Shown one piece after another: positions 7,462-14,660 of a DNA stretch of 18,325 bases. Below the pieces are notes generated by a model. The model saw only the letters and a list, made by a program, of their open reading frames with translations. It had not been told where the DNA came from and searched no databases. The translations under genes were made by a program, and so were the position numbers. The DNA is from Bacteroides sp. UBA1317 (lineage in GTDB: Bacteria; Bacteroidota; Bacteroidia; Bacteroidales; Bacteroidaceae). Position 1 is the first letter of the stretch, and the number at the start of each line of letters is the position of its first letter. The stretch lies in contig DBTL01000054.1 of the NCBI GenBank assembly GCA_002307035.1, positions 406 to 18,730 on the forward strand, in the 5' to 3' direction.

Positions 7462-8583
7462 ATGAAAAGTAAAATAGTAATATTATCTTTATTATTGGCC
7501 GGAGCTTCAACAGCTATGGCGCAAAACGAGGGTACGAAAGAAAGATACTACTCTGAGAGATTTCAGGATAATATTTTCATTAGTGCTGGAGTTGGAGCTC
7601 AGGGAAATGTAAATCCGGACAATTTTGATTATGGCTTTGGAGATGCGATAACTCCCCTGATTAGTATATCTGTGGGTAAATTATTTAATCCTATATGGGG
7701 TACTCGTCTTCAGTTTGCTGGAATCTGGTCAACATTATATTCAAAGTATAACTCAGCAGGAACGTATGAAGAAATAAAAAATAAAAAATATGTAACGCTA
7801 CATGCTGATGCCTTATTGAACCTGACAAACCTCTTTGCCGGATACAAAGAAGATAGGTTGTTTACCGTTTCTACATTTGTAGGTCCTGGATTAACTTTTG
7901 CAAAAGCTTTTGGTAATCAAAAAAATATTAATGCTTTGATTAATGGTTCTGTTGGTTTGATGGGACAATTTAATGTCAATAAGTACTTTGACATTAACAT
8001 TGAGGCCAGAGGTGAAGTTTCTCCTTCTATGTTTGGTAGTAAAAGTAGTGCATACACTGACGGAGCCGTTTCTTTAACTGCTGGTGTTACTTATACTTTT
8101 GGTGGAAAGAATTTCGTGACTTGTCCTCAGATTGATGAATCTGCAATCAATGATGAAGTTAACAGATACAGAAGAGAACTATCTGATGCTCAGGCTGAGT
8201 TGGCAAAGGCTCAGAATGCTCTTGCTAATGCAAAGCCTGTTACTACAGAGGTCGTTAAAGAAGTAACTATTGCAGGTCCACGTGCAATATTCTTTGAAAT
8301 TGGACGTTCGAAGATTAGTGATCAAGGTATGGTTAACTTGCAAATGGCTGCCAAAATCATCAAAGCTAATCCAGGCAAGAAATATAAGATTGCAGGATAT
8401 GCAGATAAAGATACAGGTAGTGCTAAGTTGAACCAAACGTTAAGTGAAAAACGCGCTCAGGTTGTCTATGATACTCTTATTGAAGAAGGTGTAGCTGTTG
8501 AGCAATTAGAATTAGTTGGCTTCGGCGGTACAAGTAATATGTTTAGCAAAGACGCTCTTAATCGTGTCGTAATTCTGGAATAA
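7462..8583 (+). CDS. OmpA-family outer-membrane protein with peptidoglycan-binding domain
   Basis: Links the outer membrane to peptidoglycan. The 373-aa protein has a signal peptide (MKSKIVILSLLLAGASTAMAQ). An N-terminal barrel-like region follows (about 36-215: FISAGVGAQGNV ... AVSLTAGVTYTFGGK). A short coiled-coil helix spans 228-258 (EVNRYRRELSDAQAELAKA). The OmpA C-terminal domain covers 274-373, with IFFEIGRSKIS, IAGYADKDTGS and LSEKRAQVV. Asp315 and Arg331 match the conserved Asp and Arg that hold the diaminopimelate of peptidoglycan in OmpA domains, so binding looks intact. It is last in the operon and is followed within 35 bp by a strong terminator. In context it may anchor or organise the YjbH-like/lipoprotein complex at the cell wall. 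Identity of the family is sure; the partner role is inference. Confidence 0.93.
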   Translation: MKSKIVILSLLLAGASTAMAQNEGTKERYYSERFQDNIFISAGVGAQGNVNPDNFDYGFGDAITPLISISVGKLFNPIWGTRLQFAGIWSTLYSKYNSAGTYEEIKNKKYVTLHADALLNLTNLFAGYKEDRLFTVSTFVGPGLTFAKAFGNQKNINALINGSVGLMGQFNVNKYFDINIEARGEVSPSMFGSKSSAYTDGAVSLTAGVTYTFGGKNFVTCPQIDESAINDEVNRYRRELSDAQAELAKAQNALANAKPVTTEVVKEVTIAGPRAIFFEIGRSKISDQGMVNLQMAAKIIKANPGKKYKIAGYADKDTGSAKLNQTLSEKRAQVVYDTLIEEGVAVEQLELVGFGGTSNMFSKDALNRVVILE

Positions 8584-8614
8584 AATAGGGAAGAGAGCTT
8601 TTAGCTCGCAAAGG

Positions 8615-8648
8615 AAGCGGTATACTCTTGGGTATATCGCTTTTTTTT
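8615..8648 (+). terminator. Rho-independent terminator of the outer-membrane operon
   Basis: Stem of 11 pairs (8615-8625 with 8632-8642, one G-T pair at 8620/8637), loop TCTTGG, followed by eight T residues at 8641-8648. It lies 31 bp after the OmpA stop codon. A smaller GAGCT/AGCTC hairpin (8595-8607) sits just before it. It cleanly closes the transcription unit that begins at 4312. Confidence 0.9.
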
Positions 8649-8718
8649 ATAACTTCTTCTCTATATGTCATTTTAAATAGCTCGTACTTGCATTATTAAA
8701 AGAGATGAACGCGTTCTA

Positions 8719-8738
8719 AATCCTAATTAATGAGGATT
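8719..8738. promoter_or_regulatory. Inverted repeat overlapping the TonB-receptor promoter, possible operator
   Basis: AATCCT (8719-8724) and AGGATT (8733-8738) are perfect 6-bp arms around 8 bases. The right arm runs into the ATTG that serves as -33 element (8736-8739). A repressor bound here would block the promoter, as expected for an iron- or heme-regulated uptake operon. No known Fur box is recognisable, so the regulator is unknown. Confidence 0.35.
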
Positions 8739-8767
8739 GTATAGAAGAATGGAATCATGTAATTTTG
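8736..8767 (+). promoter_or_regulatory. Promoter of the TonB receptor-MFS-hemN operon
   Basis: ATTG (8736-8739), 20 bases, then TAATTTTG (8760-8767). The -7 box fits TAnnTTTG; the -33 box has one mismatch and the spacing is one longer than ideal. The start codon lies 26 bp after the -7 box. Confidence 0.55.
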
Positions 8768-8793
8768 CAGTAAATTAATTTAGAAAAGATAAG

Positions 8794-10863
8794 ATGAGAA
8801 CATTCACATTTTTTGCATTAATGCTTTTTTGCCTTCATTCATGGGGTACTTCAGTTATGGTTGATTCTGTTTTAGCCGATTCCGCTATTCGCTTTCGAGT
8901 GATGCTTAATGAAGTTATTGTTTCATCTTACAAAGAGAAGAAAAATCTCCGTGAAGTACCTGCTTCTGTTTCTCTCCTTTCTGTTCATGATTTAAATACG
9001 AACAATATCGTGGACCTGAAAGAAATCAGTACTTATATCCCTAATCTATATTTCCCCGATTACGGCTCGAAATTGACTTCTCCTTTATATATACGCGGTA
9101 TTGGTTCCAAAATAAATTCACCTTCAGTCGGGCTTTATGTTGACGGTGTGCCTTTTTTTGATAAGTCGGTGTTTGATTTTGACATGAATGATGTCAGTCG
9201 AATAGAGGTGCTTCGCGGTCCACAAGGAACACTTTATGGCCGTAATACGATGGGAGGGATTATCAATGTATATACCAAGAATCCCTTGGATTATCAGGGA
9301 TTCAACTATAGGCAGTTGCTAGGCAATTATGGGCAAACGCAATTTTCCGGAAGTTATTATGGCAAGACTTCTGATAGATTTGGTTATTCTGTTTCCGCTA
9401 AATACAAACATAATGATGGTTTCTTTGAAAATGATTATACCGGGAGTGATGCCGATGACCTAAATCTAGTTTCCGGCAGAGCCAAACTCATATGGAAAAG
9501 TGATTGCGGCCTGGAAACAAACTTCTTTGTAAATTATGAATATACTGATCAGGGTGGTTATCCGTATGCCTTGATAGATCCTGAAACAGGTAAGATCGGT
9601 CATGTAAACTACAATGATTATAGTTCCTATCGCCAGGGAGTGCTGACAAGCGGTTTGACTTTTGACTATGACTTTGAGCATTTTCAGGTAAAATCGGTTA
9701 CAGGATATCAGAATTTGGACGACAGGCAAGCCATTGATCAGGACTTTACTACTGCATCACTCTATTTTGTTACGCAAAAGCAACAGCAACATCAATTCTC
9801 TCAGGAGTTTGAAATGCGCTCCAAAGGAAATGGACATTATTCATGGTTGAATGGCCTTTTCGGCTTTTATCAAATGAGTGATCGGTCGGTGCTGGTTGCC
9901 ACTACACTGAAAGATTACGATGAACCGAACTATGGTGCGGCTTTTTATCATCAATCCACATTGAAAGATTTGCTTATAAGGAATCTATCCATGACTTTTG
10001 GCTTACGTTTCGACTATGAGAAGGCCAAGCAGGATTATACATCATCAAAAGTGGCTGACGGACAGAAGACTCAGCTTACTCACTTGAATGATGGCAAGAG
10101 CTTTACTCAGTTTACTCCGAAACTATCTCTTCAATATCAGTTCGATCCCTGCAATATGATTTATGTAACTACTACCAAAGGATATAAAACAGGAGGTTTC
10201 AATACTACTTTCAGTACAGATAATGAGCGTACTTTTTCTCCTGAATATAGTTGGAATTACGAACTGGGTAGCCGTTTCTCTATGTTGAGCGATAAGATAT
10301 ACGGAGATGTAGCTTTGTTTTATATTGATTGGAGACATCAACAAATTTCTCATCCCTTAGCTACCGGCAAAGGTTCTCTGCTCGCTAATGCGGGCAAATC
10401 ATATAGTAAGGGAGTTGAATTGACGCTTAATGGAAGAGTAACTGGCGCCTTGAATTTGCAGCTAAGTTACGGTTACACAGAAGCTAAATTTCGCACCTAT
10501 GTTAATGGAGATGCTGATTATTCAGGAAACTATATTCCCTATGTGCCGAATCAGACATTGATGCTTGGTGGAGATTATACCTTGAATTTAAATTCAAAAT
10601 ACATTGACAGGCTTTGTTTCTCTGCTCAATATGCTGGAACGGGAAAACATTATTTTAATGATGATAATTCTGTGAAACAGGGATTTTACGGGCTGCTTAA
10701 TGGCAAGGTTTCTGCATCAAAGAAGTTTTTGACTGTTGATTTGTGGATAAAGAATGCTATGTCCAGAGAATATATGGCTTTCTACCTCAGCTCGTTGGGA
10801 AATAATTTTGCTCAGAAAGGAAAACCTCTTACCTTTGGAACAACTATTTCATTGACACTATAA
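8794..10863 (+). CDS. TonB-dependent outer-membrane receptor (iron complex or porphyrin type)
   Basis: Gated outer-membrane channel that imports a scarce ligand using TonB energy. The 689-aa protein has a signal peptide (about 1-18), a possible TonB box around NEVIVSS (39-45), and a plug domain (about 50-170: REVPASVSLLS, LYIRGIGS, VGLYVDGVPF, RIEVLRGPQGTLYGRNTMGGIINV). A 22-strand-type barrel runs to the C-terminus (TISLTL). It lacks the N-terminal carboxypeptidase-like domain and the great length of SusC glycan receptors; the KGYKTGGFN ... FSPEYSWNYELGSR block is of the siderophore-receptor kind. The FRAP/NPNL motif of classical heme receptors is not seen. It is first in a tight operon with an MFS permease (14 bp downstream) and hemN, which suggests a tetrapyrrole or iron-chelate substrate. 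The ligand is inference. Confidence 0.93.
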   Translation: MRTFTFFALMLFCLHSWGTSVMVDSVLADSAIRFRVMLNEVIVSSYKEKKNLREVPASVSLLSVHDLNTNNIVDLKEISTYIPNLYFPDYGSKLTSPLYIRGIGSKINSPSVGLYVDGVPFFDKSVFDFDMNDVSRIEVLRGPQGTLYGRNTMGGIINVYTKNPLDYQGFNYRQLLGNYGQTQFSGSYYGKTSDRFGYSVSAKYKHNDGFFENDYTGSDADDLNLVSGRAKLIWKSDCGLETNFFVNYEYTDQGGYPYALIDPETGKIGHVNYNDYSSYRQGVLTSGLTFDYDFEHFQVKSVTGYQNLDDRQAIDQDFTTASLYFVTQKQQQHQFSQEFEMRSKGNGHYSWLNGLFGFYQMSDRSVLVATTLKDYDEPNYGAAFYHQSTLKDLLIRNLSMTFGLRFDYEKAKQDYTSSKVADGQKTQLTHLNDGKSFTQFTPKLSLQYQFDPCNMIYVTTTKGYKTGGFNTTFSTDNERTFSPEYSWNYELGSRFSMLSDKIYGDVALFYIDWRHQQISHPLATGKGSLLANAGKSYSKGVELTLNGRVTGALNLQLSYGYTEAKFRTYVNGDADYSGNYIPYVPNQTLMLGGDYTLNLNSKYIDRLCFSAQYAGTGKHYFNDDNSVKQGFYGLLNGKVSASKKFLTVDLWIKNAMSREYMAFYLSSLGNNFAQKGKPLTFGTTISLTL

Positions 10864-10877
10864 TTAGTATATAAAGA

Positions 10878-12080
10878 ATGGCAGATAAACAAGCTAATAA
10901 ACTCTTTACTTTTTTATCACTATACATTGCGCAGTCGGTGCCAATGAGTCTTTTCAGTACGTTACTGCCCGTACTGATGCGACAAGAAAACTTTTCGCTT
11001 ACGGCTATCGGAATGCTACAACTTATTAAACTACCTTGGATTGTGAAATTCTTATGGGCGCCTATTGTTGATCGAAATACATCTGGCTTGGGAACATACA
11101 AATACTGGATTTTTTCCTCAGAGATAGTTTATGCAGTTCTTCTTTTTATGCTGGCTTTTCTTGATTTAAAAGCTAACTTTCCTGTAGTCTTATGCTTGAT
11201 CATAGTCTCTTTTGTAGCATCCGGTACTCAAGATATTGCAACCGACGCCTTAACTACTCTTTCATTTCCTAAAAAAGAGAGAGGGCGTGCAAACAGCATG
11301 CAGAGCATGGGCAGCTTTATTGGTTCTTTAGTTGGAGGTGGTTTGTTGCTGGTTCATTACAAACTTATGGGATGGACAGGCCTGCTGCTTGGGCTTTCTG
11401 CGTTTGTTCTTGTTATGCTTATTCCGCTACTCCTTTATCATGACCATACGTTTATCTCTCGTGCCGGGCGAATTCCTATCAGTATGAAGGACTTGTATCT
11501 CTTCTTTCGTCAACGTAGGATCGGGTCGCAATTAACGTTTCTCTTTCTTTTTAATTCCGGACTGATTGGAACTTTAACTATGCTAAAACCATGGATGGTG
11601 GATTTAGGGTACCCGATTGCTGATATTGGCTTTATGTTTAGCGTCTTTGGCTCGCTTTGTGGATGCTTAGGCTCTTATGTGAGCGGACACATTATTCGTA
11701 GATGGGGAAGGGGGCATGCAGCAACTCTATTTGCTACTTCTGTTTTGTGCACCACGCTCTTATTTGTCTTTGTTTCCAGAATGGAGAATGTGGGAGATAT
11801 TGCGCTCTACATTGTCATTTTCTGCTTATGGTTTAGTTATGGACTCTCTACCGTTTTGATTTATACAGTAGCTATGGACTATGTAAGGGTAGGGCGTGAA
11901 GGTACCGACTTTACACTGCAAATTGTGATTCTGCATTTCAGTAGCATGATTGTAGCTGTAGGAAGTGGCAAGTTGGCCGATTGTGTGGGATACAGTAATC
12001 TGTTTCTGGCAGAAGTCGGATTATCCCTGATCTCTTTACTCTTTGTTTGGTTTTACTATAGAAAAATATTACGTATATGA
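10878..12080 (+). CDS. MFS permease of the AmpG/RhtX-FptX type
   Basis: Inner-membrane transporter of about 12 membrane helices, 400 aa. The motifs LPWIVKFLWAPIVDR (52-66) and ASGTQDIATDAL (114-125) are those of the AmpG-related permease branch. This branch includes muropeptide permeases (AmpG) and single-protein siderophore importers (RhtX, FptX). The position right after a TonB-dependent receptor favours the second role: receptor for the outer membrane, this permease for the inner membrane. Its last codons overlap the start of hemN by 4 bp (ATGA at 12077-12080), so the two are translationally coupled and the transported compound is probably linked to porphyrin metabolism. AmpG-like muropeptide recycling is an alternative but fits the neighbours less well. 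No sign of damage. Confidence 0.85.
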   Translation: MADKQANKLFTFLSLYIAQSVPMSLFSTLLPVLMRQENFSLTAIGMLQLIKLPWIVKFLWAPIVDRNTSGLGTYKYWIFSSEIVYAVLLFMLAFLDLKANFPVVLCLIIVSFVASGTQDIATDALTTLSFPKKERGRANSMQSMGSFIGSLVGGGLLLVHYKLMGWTGLLLGLSAFVLVMLIPLLLYHDHTFISRAGRIPISMKDLYLFFRQRRIGSQLTFLFLFNSGLIGTLTMLKPWMVDLGYPIADIGFMFSVFGSLCGCLGSYVSGHIIRRWGRGHAATLFATSVLCTTLLFVFVSRMENVGDIALYIVIFCLWFSYGLSTVLIYTVAMDYVRVGREGTDFTLQIVILHFSSMIVAVGSGKLADCVGYSNLFLAEVGLSLISLLFVWFYYRKILRI

Positions 12081-13447
12081 AATCTGATTTGCTTTTAAAA
12101 TATAATGTTCCTACGCCTCGCTATACTAGCTATCCCCCAGCCAACTATTTTCATGAAGGTTTTACCTCCAATGATTATCGTGAGGCTGTAATAGCTTCCA
12201 ATCAGGAGCATCCCGATTATATTTCATTCTATATCCATATTCCTTTCTGTCCACGTTTGTGTCATTACTGCGGATGCAATTCGTACCCAATGGCTAAGAA
12301 AGATGTAGTAGCTGCGTATGTGGATGCGGTGAAAAAGGAAATTATGCAGGTGCTGCCGCTTCTGGATAAGAATCGAAAGATATCCCAAATACATTATGGT
12401 GGTGGAACCCCAACAGCCATCCCGTTGCACTACCTCAAAGAGATTAATGAACTACTTCTTTCATCGTTCGCTTGCATTGAACATCCGGAGATTGCTATTG
12501 AATGCCATCCGGGTTATTTGAACGAAAAGCATTGGTTGCAATTGGTTGAAGCGGGGTTTAATCGTCTCAGCATTGGTGTGCAAGATTTCAATACAGAAGT
12601 GCTCGAAATCTCCAATCGTGCTCCCTCTCTTCTGCCAATGGAGGAAATTTTTTCTATATTACGTTCCCACAATGTGAAGATCAATATGGATTTTATCTAC
12701 GGTTTGCCCAAACAGACAGTAGAAGGATTTGCGCAAACTATAGGGAAAGCCGCAACGTTGGAACCTGATAGACTAGTGACATTTTCTTATGCTCATGTGC
12801 CATGGGTAAATAAAAACATGCTGAAGCTGGAGGAAGCAGGATTACCTTCTGCGGAGGATAAGAGCAGTATGTATAAGAGAACGATAGATATCCTTACAAG
12901 TTGCGGATATAAACCTGTCGGGCTCGATCACTTCGTACAGCCGGATGATGCCTTGTATGTTGCTCTTCAGAGCGGCATGCTTCATCGCAACTTTCAGGGA
13001 TATTGCACGCGTGCCACTACCGGACAAGTCTATGCTTTTGGGGTAACGGCTATTAGCCAGCTCTCTTCTGCCTATTGTCAGAATGTGCGAGGCATCGAAG
13101 AATATATAGGGATTGTCAACAAAGGCTACTTGCCTGTCATGCGTGGCTATGCGCTCAACAAAGAAGAACAGTTGGCTCGTGAGGTTATCACTGCGTTGAT
13201 GTGCAATAATCGTATGAACTGGAAAGAGCTTTCAGAACATATCGGTCTGAACGTAGAAACCATTCAAACCGATATCTCTTATGACCCAAGCAAACTGGAG
13301 GAGATGAAGAATGATGGTATCATAACTTATACTCCTGAAGAAATAAACGTAACAGATGACGGTATGCTTTATATTCGCAATGTAGCGGCTGTTTTTGACC
13401 CATTGATGCGAAATGGAGCTTCAAAAAGGTTCTCCAAGCCTGTGTAA
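12077..13447 (+). CDS. hemN: Oxygen-independent coproporphyrinogen III dehydrogenase
   Basis: Radical SAM enzyme that oxidatively decarboxylates two propionates of coproporphyrinogen III to give protoporphyrinogen IX; cytoplasmic, anaerobic heme synthesis. The 456-aa length matches E. coli HemN (about 457). It has the N-terminal PRYTSYP element (14-20), YIHIPFCPRLCHYCGC with the CxxxCxxCxC cluster (Cys58, 62, 65, 67), HYGGGTPT (106-113), IECHP with Glu142, FNRLSIGVQDFN, DFIYGLPKQT (Asp205), GLDHF, LHRNFQGY (302-309) and FG-AIS. The C-terminal RNVAAVFD block is present too. The complete HemN-specific C-terminus argues against the HemW and ChuW/HutW paralogues. The start overlaps the permease stop (ATGA). 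It is third and last in the receptor-permease operon, suggesting that an imported porphyrin precursor is used here. Confidence 0.93.
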   Translation: MKSDLLLKYNVPTPRYTSYPPANYFHEGFTSNDYREAVIASNQEHPDYISFYIHIPFCPRLCHYCGCNSYPMAKKDVVAAYVDAVKKEIMQVLPLLDKNRKISQIHYGGGTPTAIPLHYLKEINELLLSSFACIEHPEIAIECHPGYLNEKHWLQLVEAGFNRLSIGVQDFNTEVLEISNRAPSLLPMEEIFSILRSHNVKINMDFIYGLPKQTVEGFAQTIGKAATLEPDRLVTFSYAHVPWVNKNMLKLEEAGLPSAEDKSSMYKRTIDILTSCGYKPVGLDHFVQPDDALYVALQSGMLHRNFQGYCTRATTGQVYAFGVTAISQLSSAYCQNVRGIEEYIGIVNKGYLPVMRGYALNKEEQLAREVITALMCNNRMNWKELSEHIGLNVETIQTDISYDPSKLEEMKNDGIITYTPEEINVTDDGMLYIRNVAAVFDPLMRNGASKRFSKPV

Positions 13448-13464
13448 GTCATCTGTGTGTTCTA

Positions 13465-14034
13465 CTATTCTTTTATCTTGATTTGGCAATTGGACAGATC
13501 TTCTATTATGGCTAAAGATTCTACTCGTACCCCTTTTTCCTCGAGCATCTTTCGTCCGTTTTGGAATGCTTTTTCTATGATAAAGCCCATCCCAACCAGT
13601 TGTGCGCCCGATTGTTTCATCAGATCGATAACACCCAGGGCTGCATTCCCATAGGCTAAGAAATCATCGACGAACAGTACTCTGTCATTCGGAGTGAGAA
13701 AATCCGAACTGATAACGACTTCATAGTCGCGGTCTTTGGTAAATGAGTGCACAGTAGTGATTAATGCATTTTCTATTGTCTTCGGCGATTTTTTCTTCGC
13801 AAAGACAACCGGAAGATCCATGAGATAACCCGTCATAATAGCAGGAGCAATGCCGCTGGCTTCAATGGTCATTATTTTGTTAACTCCGCTTGAAGCAAAA
13901 AGTCGTGCAAACTCATCACCGATAGATTTCATTAATCTAGGATCCATCTGGTGGTTAATAAAACTGTCTACTTTCAGGATACCCCCTTCAAAACATTTTC
14001 CGTCTTGCAGGATTCTTTCTTTTAATAATTGCAT
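13465..14034 (-). CDS. xpt: Xanthine phosphoribosyltransferase
   Basis: Converts xanthine and PRPP to XMP in cytoplasmic purine salvage. The 189-aa length is that of the Xpt family. The sequence opens with MQLLKERILQDGKCFEGGILKV in family style, has IEASGIAPA (57-65) as the pyrophosphate-side loop, and the PRPP-binding motif VLFVDDFLAYGNAA (119-132). It is the third gene after iorA and iorB on the minus strand, 41 bp after iorB. No room exists for a purine riboswitch in that gap, so expression probably follows the upstream genes. It converges with hemN, with 17 bp between stop codons. No missing residues. Confidence 0.94.
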   Translation of the reverse strand: MQLLKERILQDGKCFEGGILKVDSFINHQMDPRLMKSIGDEFARLFASSGVNKIMTIEASGIAPAIMTGYLMDLPVVFAKKKSPKTIENALITTVHSFTKDRDYEVVISSDFLTPNDRVLFVDDFLAYGNAALGVIDLMKQSGAQLVGMGFIIEKAFQNGRKMLEEKGVRVESLAIIEDLSNCQIKIKE

Positions 14035-14075
14035 ATTTTGTTTATTTATTGCTTCTGTTTATATCACTCACGCTT

Positions 14076-14657
14076 TTACATTGTTTTTTCTGCAATCTCT
14101 TTTCCGGCAGCCAATGCTTTCAAGTTAAGCTCTACAATCTCGGAACCTTTACGTTCGAAGATCTCACGAATGCTATCTTGTATTTTAGCATAATCTATTC
14201 CCAAGAAAGGTATAGTAGCTCCCAATAATACCATGTTTGCTACTCGTGCAGAGCCTACCTCTTTGGCTACTTCGTCTACGTTGAGTATTATTTTGTGAGG
14301 CAGCATCTTTATTTCTGCCATTACCTTTTCTTTATCAGGATAGTTAGGAATGTTGATGAACGGAGTCTCATTCGTAACCACCCAACCATCAGCGCTGAGA
14401 TAGGGGAGGTAACGAAGCCCTTCCATTGGCTCAAGTGAAATAATCAGATCGCACTTACCCGATGGAATTAAATCAGAAGCGATAGGGCAGTCACTGATTC
14501 GCAAATTCGATTGCACATCACCACCACGCTGACTCATACCGTGCACTTCTGCCTGTTTCATATAAAGTCCCTCTTTTAAGGCTGCTTTACCGATGACTGT
14601 GGCAATAGACAAAATACCTTGTCCACCTACGCCTGATAGTATAATATCTTTTTTCAT
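14076..14657 (-). CDS. iorB: Indolepyruvate:ferredoxin oxidoreductase, beta subunit
   Basis: Gamma-domain-type subunit of the 2-oxoacid:ferredoxin oxidoreductase that decarboxylates aryl pyruvates (from aromatic amino acids) to aryl-acetyl-CoA, passing electrons to ferredoxin; it can also run in the carboxylating direction. The 193-aa product opens with DIILSGVGGQGILSIATVIG (4-23) and has KQAEVHGMSQRGGDVQSNLR (34-53), the family's hallmark blocks. Length is typical. It starts 3 bp after the iorA stop codon on the same strand, so the two subunits are co-translated in a 1:1 arrangement. No iron-sulfur motif is visible. Confidence 0.93.
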   Translation of the reverse strand: MKKDIILSGVGGQGILSIATVIGKAALKEGLYMKQAEVHGMSQRGGDVQSNLRISDCPIASDLIPSGKCDLIISLEPMEGLRYLPYLSADGWVVTNETPFINIPNYPDKEKVMAEIKMLPHKIILNVDEVAKEVGSARVANMVLLGATIPFLGIDYAKIQDSIREIFERKGSEIVELNLKALAAGKEIAEKTM

Positions 14658-14660
14658 GGC

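Noticed and set aside
8794..10863. SusC-type glycan receptor with a paired SusD
   Set aside because: The protein is only 689 aa, has no N-terminal carboxypeptidase-like domain, and is followed by a permease rather than a SusD lipoprotein.
12077..13447. HemW or ChuW/HutW (heme chaperone or heme degradation) instead of HemN
   Set aside because: The protein has the full CxxxCxxCxC motif, the PRYTSYP N-terminus, LHRNFQGY and the HemN C-terminal block, at full HemN length.
14035..14075. Purine riboswitch upstream of xpt
   Set aside because: The gap to iorB is only 41 bp, too short for the aptamer, and shows no matching structure.
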